From DASQPR01 sp963836785 (GTDB lineage: Bacteria; Actinomycetota; Actinomycetes; Mycobacteriales; Micromonosporaceae): a stretch of 64,000 nucleotides of DNA. The position numbers were made by a program, and so were the translations under genes. The stretch is taken from positions 248,001 to 312,000 of the forward strand of contig CAWIKW010000025.1 in NCBI GenBank assembly GCA_963836785.1, written 5' to 3'. Under the pieces are notes generated by a model that searched no databases, was not told the DNA's origin, and worked only from the letters and a program-made list of their open reading frames with translations. This document shows positions 49,252 through 57,839 of the stretch, piece by piece (position 1 is the first letter of the stretch; each line of letters starts with the position of its first letter).

Positions 49252-50754
49252 ATGACCACGGCGCTGGAGCAGCTCACCGCGCGATTGCGCGCGGAGCTGG
49301 GTCCGGCATCCGTGATCACGGACGCCGCGACGCTGCGGGCGTATGAATGTGACGGTCTCACCGCCTACCGGGCGATACCCGGGGTGGTGCTGTTGCCGTC
49401 CGACGCGAGCGAAATTCAGGCCTGCGTACGGGCGTGTAGGGACGCCGGCATCCCGTTTGTCGCCCGCGGATCCGGTACGGGGCTGTCCGGCGGCGCGCTG
49501 CCGATCGCGACCGGGGCGCTCATCGTCACCGCCAAGCTGAACCGCGTGATCGACATCGATCCGGAGAGCCAGCGAGCGATCGTCGAGCCGGGGGTCTTCA
49601 ACGCCGCGATCACGCAGGCCGTCGCCAGCCATAACCTCTACTACGCGCCGGATCCGTCCAGCCAGCAGATCTGCTCGATCGGCGGCAACGTCGCGGAGAA
49701 TTCCGGCGGGGCGCACTGCCTGAAGTACGGCTTCACCGTGCACCACGTGACCGGCCTGGAAATCTGCACGCCGAACGGCGATCTCGTCACGATCGGCGCC
49801 GGCAAGGCGGCCGAAGCGCCGGGCTATGACCTCACCGGCGTCTTCATCGGCTCCGAAGGCACGCTCGGCATTGCCACCAAGGTCTACGTGCGGCTGCTTC
49901 GCCAACCCGATTCCGTGGTCACCATGCTCGCCGCGTACGACGACATGGAGGCGGCCGGCGCGACCGTCGCCGCCATCATCGCGGCCGGCCTGACGCCGGC
50001 CGCGGCCGAGATCATGGACGCCCTCGCGATCAGCGCGGCCGAGAAGTCGGTTGATTGCCGTTATCCGGCCGGGGCCGGTGCGGTGCTGGTGGTCGAGGTC
50101 GACGGTCCGGCCGCCGAGGTCGCGGCCGAGCACGCGGCGATCGACGCGATCTGCCGGGCCAACAAGGCATTCGAGGTCCGTACGGCCGTCGACGCGGCCG
50201 AGCGCGCGGCGCTGTGGCGGGGACGCAAGTCGGCGTTCGCGGCCGTCGGACGGATCAGCCCGGACTACATCGTGCAGGACGGTGTGGTGCCCCGGACCGC
50301 GCTCGCGACCGTCCTTACCGAGATCGAAGCGCTCGCCGCCCAGCACGGCGTACGCGTGGCCAACGTCTTCCACGCTGGCGACGGCAACCTGCACCCGCTG
50401 GTCCTCTACGACGGAGCACAGACCGGCGCGCTCGACGCCGCCGAGAAGGTGTCCGGCGCGATCCTCAACCTGTGCATCGAGCACGGCGGATCGATCACCG
50501 GCGAGCACGGCGTCGGTGTCGAAAAGTCGGCGTTCATGGCGAGTATGTTCACCGCCGACGACCTCGACACCATGCAGTTCGTCCGGTGTGCGTTTGATCC
50601 GTCCGGGCGATCCAACCCCGGCAAGGTCTTCCCGACGCCGCGGTTGTGCGGGGAGCCGCGGGGTGGACCGGCCGCCGCGGCCGCCTTGGCAAGCGCGATC
50701 GCCGCCGCGAAGGCGGCCGGCGCGACGATCGACGACGAGCCGGCGGTCTGGTGA
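49252..50754 (+). CDS. glcD: Glycolate dehydrogenase, FAD-linked subunit
   Basis: FAD-linked oxidase of 500 residues that oxidises glycolate (or D-lactate). The PCMH-type FAD-binding domain has PFVARGSGTGLSGGALP and IGGNVAENSGGAHCLKYG; the C-terminal domain contains NVFHAGDGNLHPLVLYD and ITGEHGVGVEK with the expected His residues. It heads a three-gene operon with glcE and glcF, which distinguishes it from single-gene lactate dehydrogenases. GGAGGGC lies upstream of the ATG. Confidence 0.93.
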   Translation: MTTALEQLTARLRAELGPASVITDAATLRAYECDGLTAYRAIPGVVLLPSDASEIQACVRACRDAGIPFVARGSGTGLSGGALPIATGALIVTAKLNRVIDIDPESQRAIVEPGVFNAAITQAVASHNLYYAPDPSSQQICSIGGNVAENSGGAHCLKYGFTVHHVTGLEICTPNGDLVTIGAGKAAEAPGYDLTGVFIGSEGTLGIATKVYVRLLRQPDSVVTMLAAYDDMEAAGATVAAIIAAGLTPAAAEIMDALAISAAEKSVDCRYPAGAGAVLVVEVDGPAAEVAAEHAAIDAICRANKAFEVRTAVDAAERAALWRGRKSAFAAVGRISPDYIVQDGVVPRTALATVLTEIEALAAQHGVRVANVFHAGDGNLHPLVLYDGAQTGALDAAEKVSGAILNLCIEHGGSITGEHGVGVEKSAFMASMFTADDLDTMQFVRCAFDPSGRSNPGKVFPTPRLCGEPRGGPAAAAALASAIAAAKAAGATIDDEPAVW

Positions 50755-52235
50755 TGACGACTACGGCCGATGGCGTCGTTGCCATGCTCGCGCGCGCATG
50801 TGGCGCCGAAGCCGTGCGCTTGGCCGGGAACGGAGACGCGGTCGGCGGCAAGCGACCGCGGTGGGTCGCCGCGCCGGCCGACGCGGGGGCGCTGGCCGAA
50901 CTCGTACGGGTGTGTGCCGAACGCGACCTCGTGATGGTGGCTCGGGGCGAAGGCGGCAAACTCGACTGGGGCAACGCGCCCCGGCAGGTCGACGTGATGA
51001 TCGACATGGGCCGGCTGGCCGGCGTCTATCGGCACGATGCCGACGATCTCGTCGCCACGGTCGGCGCCGGGACACCGCTGCGGGCCGTGCAGGCCGCACT
51101 CGCGAAACGCAATCAACGCCTGGCCATGGATCCAGGCTCGGCCGACGCGACGATCGGCGGGATGCTCGCGACCGGCGAGTCCGGGCCGCTACGACTCGGC
51201 TTCGGCACGCCTCGCGACCAGCTCATCGGCGTTGAGTTCGTACGGGCCGACGGTGTCATCTCGCATTCCGGCGGCCGGGTCGTCAAGAACGTCGCCGGCT
51301 ACGACCTCGGCAAGCTGTTGACCGGCTCGTACGGGACGCTTGCGCTCATCACGTCGGCGACGTTCCGGGTGCATCCGGTACCGATGGCGCGAGCCTTCGT
51401 GACGCGCCCGGTGCACAGCCCGATGGAGGCTCACGATCTCGTGATCGCACTGCTCGGCAGCGGGCTGGCGCCGGCCGCGATCGAACTCGACCTGCCGATC
51501 ATCAACCCGGGCGTGGTCCCGGCGGTCGTGTCTCGACCAACACCCGGCCGGCGTTCGATGCCCGGCGGAAGCCTCGCCGACAAGCCGACCGCGCGATTCG
51601 ACCCGACCGGTCATAACGCCGTGGTCGGCCGGGGTGAGCACGCCGTCGACCCGGGCCGCGCGCTGCGGCCGGGCCGACCCACCACCACCGGCACGGTGGC
51701 CGTGCTGCTCGAAGGCTCGACGGCCGGGGTGAAGTCGCGGGCGGCCGATGCTTCGCTGCTGATGCGGGGTGGTGCGACCACGTCGACCCGGCCGCCGGAG
51801 TGGTGGGGCCGATATCCGTTCGAGCCGGGCGACGTCGCGCTGAAGATCGCCACGCCGATCGCGGACCTCTACGCGGCGCTCTACGCGCTGCGTGACGCGG
51901 CCGGCTTTCCGGTCTCCGTACGCGGAAGTGCCGGGGTCGGCGTGTGCTACGCGTCGTTGCCGGGAGCGCCGACCTTCAGCGGTGGCATCACGAGCTCCGG
52001 CCGCATCCGCACGATGAAACGACACGTCGCGCAGATCGCCGATGTCGTGGCGGCGCTGCGTACCACGATGATCGCCCGCGGCGGATCCTGCGTCGTGCTC
52101 GATGCGCCGGCCGCGATCCGTGACGCCGTCGACATGTGGGGCGACGTCAGTGGCCTTGATCTCATGCGCTCGGTGAAGCATCAGTTCGATCCGTTCGGTC
52201 GCTTGGCCCCCGGACGATTCGTCGGCGGCATCTAG
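50754..52235 (+). CDS. glcE: Glycolate dehydrogenase, GlcE-like FAD-binding subunit
   Basis: Second flavoprotein subunit, 493 residues. The FAD-binding domain includes VMVARGEGGKLDWG, the TPLRAVQAALAKRNQRLAMD segment and SGGRVVKNVAGYDLGKLLTG, typical of GlcE. About residues 247-311 form a polar, Gly/Pro/Arg-rich insert not expected in the compact family fold. The ATG shares one base with the glcD stop; a GTG three bases earlier is also in frame. Confidence 0.9.
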   Translation: MTTTADGVVAMLARACGAEAVRLAGNGDAVGGKRPRWVAAPADAGALAELVRVCAERDLVMVARGEGGKLDWGNAPRQVDVMIDMGRLAGVYRHDADDLVATVGAGTPLRAVQAALAKRNQRLAMDPGSADATIGGMLATGESGPLRLGFGTPRDQLIGVEFVRADGVISHSGGRVVKNVAGYDLGKLLTGSYGTLALITSATFRVHPVPMARAFVTRPVHSPMEAHDLVIALLGSGLAPAAIELDLPIINPGVVPAVVSRPTPGRRSMPGGSLADKPTARFDPTGHNAVVGRGEHAVDPGRALRPGRPTTTGTVAVLLEGSTAGVKSRAADASLLMRGGATTSTRPPEWWGRYPFEPGDVALKIATPIADLYAALYALRDAAGFPVSVRGSAGVGVCYASLPGAPTFSGGITSSGRIRTMKRHVAQIADVVAALRTTMIARGGSCVVLDAPAAIRDAVDMWGDVSGLDLMRSVKHQFDPFGRLAPGRFVGGI

Positions 52236-52271
52236 CCACCGGCATCCACCGATATCCAGGCAGGAGGCACC

Positions 52272-53501
52272 GTGACCGAGTCGCTTCGGGAGCTCACCGA
52301 TGCGTGCGTGCACTGCGGCTTCTGTCTGCCGTCATGCCCCACGTATCAGCTCACCGGCGAGGAGGCGCACTCGCCGCGTGGTCGCATCCATTTGCTGCGC
52401 CAGATGCTCGATGGTGACGCGACAGCCGATGAGATCGCTGGTCCGATCGACACCTGTCTCGGCTGCCTCGCCTGCGTGCCGGCCTGCCCATCCGGCGTGC
52501 AGTACGAGCAGATCATCGAGGCGGGTCGCGAAGCCGTCGTGGACGCCCGCCCGCTGCGCGACCGCGTCGCCCGGAAGGCTCTGTTCCAGGTGCTGCCGTA
52601 CCCCCGGAGGTTGTCGGCCTCGACGCTGCCACTGCGCGCGGTCCCCGCGCTCGCCAAGATCGATCCGTTGTTCGAAGCGGCATCGGGCCTCGCGCCGGCC
52701 CGCGGCGACCAACCGCCGGCTCGCCAGTTGCCGCGGCGCATCCCCGCCCGCGGCCCGCGACGTGCCGTCGTGGGGCTACTGACCGGCTGCGCCCAGTCGG
52801 TGTTCTTCCGGCATGTCACCGCGGCCACGGCCCGCGTCCTCGCGATGGAAGGCTGCGACGTCGCTGTCCCGCGTGGCCAGGGCTGCTGCGGAGCCCTGTC
52901 GATGCACGCCGGCCATGCGGGTCAGGCGCGCCGGCTGGCGCGGCGGGTCGTCGCGGCCTTCACTCGAGCCGGGGTGGACATTGTCGTCACCGATGTCGCC
53001 GGTTGCGGTTCGGCCATGAAGGGGTACGCCCGGCTGCTGGCCGACGATCCGAAGTGGGCCGACGCCGCGGCCCGACTGGCCGGCAAGGTCCGGGACGTGA
53101 CCGAATTTCTCGTTGAACTCGGGCCGGCGACCGAACGTGATGCGCTGCCGATGACGGTGGCCTACCACGACGCGTGCCACCTCGCGCATGGGCAGGGCAT
53201 CAAGGCTGAGCCGCGAAAGCTGCTGGCCGACATCCCGGATCTACGCGTCGTCGATCTCGCCGACGGCGGTCGGTGCTGCGGATCGGCCGGCACGTACAAC
53301 TTGACGCAACCCGATACGGCGGCCGAACTGGGCGAGCGCAAGGCGCACGCGATCATGGCGACCGGCGCGTCGGTGGTCGCCGCGGGAAACCCGGGATGCC
53401 TACTGCAGATCGAGGCCTCGCTGCGCACGCTAGGGTCACCGATTCGCGTACGGCACACGATCGAATTCGTCGATGCGTCGCTGCGCGGAGTGCGGCTCTA
53501 G
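52272..53501 (+). CDS. glcF: Glycolate dehydrogenase, iron-sulfur subunit
   Basis: Iron-sulfur subunit of 409 residues that takes electrons from GlcDE to the membrane quinone. Two ferredoxin-type 4Fe-4S motifs are present: Cys12, Cys15, Cys18, Cys22 and Cys62, Cys65, Cys68, Cys72. Two cysteine-rich CCG-type domains follow (QGCCGALSMHAGH and GGRCCGSAGTYN). A strong CAGGAGG site precedes the GTG at 52272. It links the operon to the menaquinone pool. Confidence 0.94.
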   Translation: MTESLRELTDACVHCGFCLPSCPTYQLTGEEAHSPRGRIHLLRQMLDGDATADEIAGPIDTCLGCLACVPACPSGVQYEQIIEAGREAVVDARPLRDRVARKALFQVLPYPRRLSASTLPLRAVPALAKIDPLFEAASGLAPARGDQPPARQLPRRIPARGPRRAVVGLLTGCAQSVFFRHVTAATARVLAMEGCDVAVPRGQGCCGALSMHAGHAGQARRLARRVVAAFTRAGVDIVVTDVAGCGSAMKGYARLLADDPKWADAAARLAGKVRDVTEFLVELGPATERDALPMTVAYHDACHLAHGQGIKAEPRKLLADIPDLRVVDLADGGRCCGSAGTYNLTQPDTAAELGERKAHAIMATGASVVAAGNPGCLLQIEASLRTLGSPIRVRHTIEFVDASLRGVRL

Positions 53502-53615
53502 ATCGTGGCGTCGTCGCAGCGTACGGAGAACCGCTCGGAAGCCATGTCGTGCCAATGTGCGCCCTGTGTTCCCGCTGTGCGAATGGAAAGGGTCGGCTAA
53601 GAGGTCAGCGCGACC

Positions 53616-53621
53616 TACTAT
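53616..53621 (+). promoter_or_regulatory. Putative -10 hexamer before a short leader ORF
   Basis: TACTAT is followed by exactly 6 nt and an ATG at 53628. This is a close match to an actinobacterial -10 element placed for a leaderless transcript. The -35 region is not distinctive. Confidence 0.5.
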
Positions 53622-53627
53622 CTGGCT

Positions 53628-53771
53628 ATGCGTCAGGTATTCGGGCGGTTAGCACCATTTTCAGCGGGAGCGTCGAGTCGTCGCGCCGGGCCGATCGAGG
53701 TCGCGGTCGCTGATCCGACGGCGGCGGCCATGCGCCCCGCGGTGCCGGGCCCCGTGTGGGCGTCACCGTGA
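53628..53771 (+). CDS. Possible 47-residue leader ORF coupled to the F420-type oxidoreductase
   Basis: A short frame beginning MRQVFGRLAPFSAGASSRRA ends in a TGA that overlaps a downstream GTG by 4 bp (GTGA at 53768), the start of a shorter form of the next gene. A good -10 hexamer lies 6 nt before its ATG, so it could be translated from a leaderless mRNA and pass ribosomes on. Codon third positions are only moderately G/C-rich, so it may be a non-conserved leader and not a functional protein. Confidence 0.35.
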   Translation: MRQVFGRLAPFSAGASSRRAGPIEVAVADPTAAAMRPAVPGPVWASP

Positions 53772-54712
53772 CAAACGCGCCGTTTCGCTTCATCGCACCG
53801 ATGCCCCGCCTTGCCAGCCAGCGGCGGTGGACACAGGAGCTGCGACGCATCGAGGACCTCGGCTTCCATACGGTCGCCGTCTCCGAGCACTACAGCAACG
53901 GCTGGGCGATGGACGCGTTGACCGCGATGGCGTTCGCGGTCGCCCATACGAGTCGTTTGCACGCCATGCCCCTCGTCCTCATGAACGACCTGCACCACCC
54001 GGCCGTACTGGCCAAGTCGATCGCCACCGCCGACGCGCTGTCCGGCGGCCGGGTCGGTCTCGGGCTGGGTGCGGGCTGGCTCGAAGAGGACTATCGAGCC
54101 CTTGGCGTCGACTACGACGCGCCAGCGGTGCGCATCGACCGGCTCGATGAGGCGTTACAGGTCATCGGCGCGTTCTTCGAGGGTACGGACGTCACCTTCC
54201 ACGGTCACCATTACCGGATCAGCGAGCTTGAAGCGCAGCCCCGACCGGTACAGACGCCGCGCCCGCCCATCCTCGTCGGAGGCGGTGGGCCGAAGATTCT
54301 GGACCTCGCCGGTCGGCGCGCCGACATCGTCGGCCTCCACCCGCGGCTCGGGACGAGTGGGTTCACCGCGGACTCGGCCGCGGGATTGGCCCGGGCGAGC
54401 ATCGACAAGAAGGTCGGCCTCATCGCCGGCGCCGCGGCGCAGGCCCGGCGCCCGGTCCCGGACATCCAATTCACCTGTTACGACGTAAACATCGACGGCC
54501 GCCAGGTCACGCCGATCCGGCCCGTGTTCTCGGACTACATCGCCGAACACGACAGCGAGTTCGCCGACTCACCGATCTCGCTGCGGGGCAGCGTGGCCAG
54601 CTGCGTCGATGACTTGCGACGGTGGCGCGAGGAGCTGGGCATCTCGTATTGGCACCTCGGCCCGAACGTCGAAGCCGTCGCGCCGATCGTCGATCAACTC
54701 GCCGAGGCCTGA
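53756..54712 (+). CDS. LLM class F420-dependent oxidoreductase
   Basis: Luciferase-like TIM-barrel oxidoreductase of up to 318 residues. The pattern TVAVSEHYSNGWAMDALTAM, LVLMNDLHHPAVLAKSIAT, GRVGLGLGAGWLEEDYRALG and the PPILVGGGGPKIL segment is typical of actinobacterial enzymes that use coenzyme F420. The GTG at 53756 gives the longest plausible form; the GTG at 53768 (VTNAPFRFIAPM) overlaps a short upstream ORF by 4 bp and may be the true start. The substrate is unknown. Confidence 0.88.
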   Translation: MGVTVTNAPFRFIAPMPRLASQRRWTQELRRIEDLGFHTVAVSEHYSNGWAMDALTAMAFAVAHTSRLHAMPLVLMNDLHHPAVLAKSIATADALSGGRVGLGLGAGWLEEDYRALGVDYDAPAVRIDRLDEALQVIGAFFEGTDVTFHGHHYRISELEAQPRPVQTPRPPILVGGGGPKILDLAGRRADIVGLHPRLGTSGFTADSAAGLARASIDKKVGLIAGAAAQARRPVPDIQFTCYDVNIDGRQVTPIRPVFSDYIAEHDSEFADSPISLRGSVASCVDDLRRWREELGISYWHLGPNVEAVAPIVDQLAEA

Positions 54713-54736
54713 GCCCGCCGCGACGTCCCCGAACCG

Positions 54737-55705
54737 TCAGTCCTCGCGGGCGATCAACGCCGCCAGGTAGGCCGGGTCGAGGTTTCCACCCGAGATCACG
54801 GCGACCGTACGGCCGGCGGGCAGCCGATCGCCGGCGAACAGGTACGCGGCCGGGGCCACCGCGCCACTCGGCTCCGCCACCAGATTCGCCTCGCGCGCAA
54901 GTAGTCCGACCGTGGCCTCGATCTGCTCGTCGGTGACCGTCACGATCCCGTCCAGCCGTTCGCGAATGTGCGCGAACGTCAACTCCGACGGCGGCGTACG
55001 GACCCCGTCGGCGACCGTACGGTAGGTCAGCTCGCTCGACCACGTGACGAGTCGCCCCTCGCGCACGCTCTGCAACGTCTCGGCCGCAAACTCCGGCTCC
55101 ACGCCGTACACCTGGATGTTCGGGTTGATCGCCTTGACCGCGGTCGCCACACCGGAGGCGAGGCCGCCACCACCGATCGGGACCAGGACGACCTCGACGT
55201 CCGGCCGGTCCGCGACGATTTCGAGCCCGACCGTGCCCTGACCTGCGATGACGTGACGGTCGTCGAATGGCGGAACGAGCGACATGCCGCGACGCTCGGA
55301 GATCTCCCTCGTCACGGTGTCGCGGTCGTTCGGATCGACGAGCACGATCTCCGCGCCGAGTGCCTCCACGGCCGCGATCTTCACCGACGGCGTGACCTTC
55401 GGCATCACGACGGCCGCCGGCACCCCGAACTCCCGTGCGGCGTACGCGATCGCGCGGCCGTGGTTGCCCGACGAGTGGGTGACGACGCCACGCTCACGGA
55501 CGTCGGCCGGCAGGCACGAGATCGCGAAAAAGGCACCGCGGAGTTTGAAGGCGCCGATCGGCTGGAGGCTCTCCGGCTTCACCCAGAGATTCGAGCCGCT
55601 ACCGGTGCGGTCGGCCCAGGAGCACGGAATGAGCGGCGTGTGCACGGCGACGCCATCGAGGACGGCCGCGGCGGCCCGGACATCGGCAAGCGAGACGAGT
55701 TCCAT
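54737..55705 (-). CDS. Serine/threonine dehydratase or racemase-like PLP enzyme
   Basis: Fold-type II PLP enzyme of 322 residues. The PLP lysine is Lys54 in PIGAFKLRGA, the substrate loop is SSGNHGRAIAYA, and the phosphate-binding glycine loop is IGGGGLASG. It lacks the C-terminal ACT-like domain of biosynthetic threonine deaminase, so it belongs with catabolic threonine dehydratases and serine racemases. It is convergent with the F420-type gene. Confidence 0.88.
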   Translation of the reverse strand: MELVSLADVRAAAAVLDGVAVHTPLIPCSWADRTGSGSNLWVKPESLQPIGAFKLRGAFFAISCLPADVRERGVVTHSSGNHGRAIAYAAREFGVPAAVVMPKVTPSVKIAAVEALGAEIVLVDPNDRDTVTREISERRGMSLVPPFDDRHVIAGQGTVGLEIVADRPDVEVVLVPIGGGGLASGVATAVKAINPNIQVYGVEPEFAAETLQSVREGRLVTWSSELTYRTVADGVRTPPSELTFAHIRERLDGIVTVTDEQIEATVGLLAREANLVAEPSGAVAPAAYLFAGDRLPAGRTVAVISGGNLDPAYLAALIARED

Positions 55706-55822
55706 GGCGCCATCGTGCCCGATGGGTCGTACGCCGGTCGCGGGCCAACCCGGGGAATGTGGCCACTGTCGAGGGTGTCACGCCAGACAATGAGATGAGT
55801 TTCACCTGGTGAGGGGGCAGAA

Positions 55823-56651
55823 ATGATGCGACACGAGTCGCCGGCCGGCGATCCGGCGCGCCCGCCCGATTGGCCCCCGCTACCGCCGACAGGTCAGCCA
55901 CCGTCAACAGCTCAGCCACCCGCAACCGGTCAGCCATGCACCTCAGCCACCCGCAACCGGTCAGCCACCGGCAACGGGTCAGCCCCCGGCCTCGACCTAT
56001 CCCGACCAGCCGCCGCCGTGGTCTCGCGAGGGGCAGGGCGCCTGGCCGACGGCGCCGCCAGGGGCGCAGCCACCACCGCCGCTAATGCCGCCGGCCGTCC
56101 CTGGTCCGCCGCCACCGATGCCGCCGTCGCATGGACGCCGGACGCTGTGGATCGTCCTCGCCGCGTGCACCGCGGCGGTCATTGTGATCGGCGGTGCGAC
56201 CGTCGGTGTCATCGCGGCCACACATGCGCTGCGCCACTCCGACAGACCGACCACGGCCGCCGTCGGCCAACCGGGCCGCGACGGACCGCTCCAATTCACC
56301 GCGGAACAAGTCAGGTGCGGCGTCGATCAGGTCGGACCGCCGGACGACTACGTCACGCCGACCGGCCAGTTCTGCGTTGTCGAGCTCAAGATTCGCAACG
56401 TCGGCACCGGTCCAGCCATTTTCAGTGACGCCCTGCAGGAGGCGTACGCACCGAACGGCAACCGCTTCAGCACGGACAGCGAAGCGATTCTCTATGCCAA
56501 TCCGGATCCGACGATCTTTCTTACCGACATCAATCCCGGCATCGCGCTCACGGCCGACATCGTCTACGACATCCCGGTCGGCCAGCGCATCGCACGGCTC
56601 AAGTTGCACAGCAACCCGGACACGCGCGGCGTCGTGATCAACGTGCACTGA
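55823..56651 (+). CDS. Pro-rich membrane-anchored DUF4352-like protein, frame broken in N-terminus
   Basis: The C-terminal part (RRTLWIVLAACTAAVIVIGG as single helix, then LQFTAEQVRCGVDQV, FCVVELKIRNVGTGPA, YAPNGNRFSTDSEA) looks like a DUF4352 outer domain behind a membrane anchor. The Pro/Gln-rich cytoplasmic N-terminus starts at an ATG at 55823 in another frame (DWPPLPPTGQPP). Removing the single T at 55937 would join both into one natural run, QPAPQPPATGQPP. I therefore give one gene with a one-base frameshift. Function unknown; such proteins are common in actinobacteria. Confidence 0.7.
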
Positions 56652-56738
56652 GGCCAGGTGCATCCGCCGCGACGATCACCGTACTGTGTCGTACCCCGGA
56701 TTCGGCTACGCTGGCTCCCCACAGGGGAGGGCTGATCG

Positions 56739-57320
56739 ATGACGACGCTGCCGAACGCCGCCACCGACACCGGCGAACCGCAGGTGTTCCGCCGTCGGTC
56801 CACGGTGATCGCCGGGATGATCATCGCGATCCTGCTTGTCGTGTTGTCGACGCTCCTCACCGTCGACGAGTGGAGCCACGGCTTCTTCGCCGCGATCGCC
56901 GGCCCGGTGGCCGGGCTCACGCTCGCGTTGTTCGCGCTGCTGCTGAGCGTGTGGCCGCACATCATCGTGCGCGATGCCTACCTTGAACCACACAACTCGT
57001 TCTTCTGGTACGAGGTGCCGTATCCGGCCATCGCCGAGATCGGTCCGATCCGGATGGGCCTGGTCGTGCGTACGCACGGCCGGAAGATGATCCCGCTGAC
57101 CGGGTACGCCAGCGGCGCGGCCGGCCGGTTGTTCCGGCACCGCAGCGCGGCCGATGCGGTCATCAACGCCGTCGAGGCGAAGATGGCCCGGCGCAAGCGC
57201 CCGGGTGACGAGGACGCTCAGATCGTGCGACACACCGACGTGCGCAATGTGTCGGCGATGCTCGGCGCCGTCGTCGTCACCGTCATCGTGATCGTCTTGG
57301 CCATCCAGACGTACCACTGA
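56739..57320 (+). CDS. Membrane protein with PH-like domain
   Basis: Protein of 193 residues. Two hydrophobic helices near the start (VIAGMIIAILLVVLSTLLTV and an adjacent one, VAGLTLALFALLLSV) lead to a short bacterial PH-like domain (IIVRDAYLEPHNSFFWYEVP, then IGPIRMGLVVRTHGRKMIPL), a charged linker and a last helix (MLGAVVVTVIVIVLAI). This is a common actinobacterial membrane protein of unknown function. GGGGAGGG lies before the ATG. Confidence 0.65.
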   Translation: MTTLPNAATDTGEPQVFRRRSTVIAGMIIAILLVVLSTLLTVDEWSHGFFAAIAGPVAGLTLALFALLLSVWPHIIVRDAYLEPHNSFFWYEVPYPAIAEIGPIRMGLVVRTHGRKMIPLTGYASGAAGRLFRHRSAADAVINAVEAKMARRKRPGDEDAQIVRHTDVRNVSAMLGAVVVTVIVIVLAIQTYH

Positions 57321-57335
57321 CAGCGGAACGAGCCC

Positions 57336-57375
57336 GGTCAGAGCTGGATGAGGCCGGTCAGAGCTGGATGAGGCC
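57336..57375. repeat. 20-bp perfect tandem duplication over a stop codon
   Basis: GGTCAGAGCTGGATGAGGCC occurs twice in succession, at 57336-57355 and 57356-57375. The second copy holds the stop codon and last residues of the GNAT gene (minus strand), so the end of that gene has been duplicated into its 3' flank. Confidence 0.9.
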
Positions 57376-57756
57376 GGCGTCGGTCGGCCGGAAGCCGCAC
57401 GCGTCGAAGTAGAACGACCGCAGGTGCGGTTCGAAATCCACGTGCAGCCATTCGCAGCCGGCGGCGCGGGCGTTCTCGGTCGCGACCGCGACGAGGCGCG
57501 TGCCGACGCCCCGGCGCCCGACCGCCGCCGCGACCACGGTGTCGAGGATGAACGCGTGCACTCCGCCGTCCCACGCGACGTTGACGAAGCCGACGAGCCG
57601 GCCGTCCTCGCGGGCGCACACCCAGCCGAGGCTGTACCGGTTGACCGGCGTCCACCAGTCGTTGGCCGCGTTCGTCGGGCGGTCGAAGCCGGCCGCGTGG
57701 AGCGGCTCGACCTCGGCGTTGGTGAACTCGCCACGCCACGCGTAGTTAATCGTCAT
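57358..57756 (-). CDS. GNAT family N-acetyltransferase
   Basis: Small acetyltransferase of 132 residues. Motif A with the acetyl-CoA pyrophosphate loop reads AVGRRGVGTRLVAVATENAR, preceded by the strand FILDTVVA and followed by the family-typical FYFDACGFRPTDAGL at the C-terminus. The substrate is unknown. GAGGC lies upstream of the ATG. The last codons lie in a tandem duplication. Confidence 0.88.
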   Translation of the reverse strand: MTINYAWRGEFTNAEVEPLHAAGFDRPTNAANDWWTPVNRYSLGWVCAREDGRLVGFVNVAWDGGVHAFILDTVVAAAVGRRGVGTRLVAVATENARAAGCEWLHVDFEPHLRSFYFDACGFRPTDAGLIQL

Positions 57757-57839
57757 GCAGCCTCGATCGTCATGCGGCCGATTCTGACCTGCGCCGGGCC
57801 AAATCCGTACCCGATTACGTCGCGGTCGAGGCCAGCGTC

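Noticed and set aside
48037..50508. Long minus-strand open frame of 823 codons opposite the hydrolase and glcD genes
   Set aside because: It runs antisense through two well-supported genes, has no recognisable domain and has the Arg/Asp/Val-rich make-up typical of antisense shadows in high-GC DNA.
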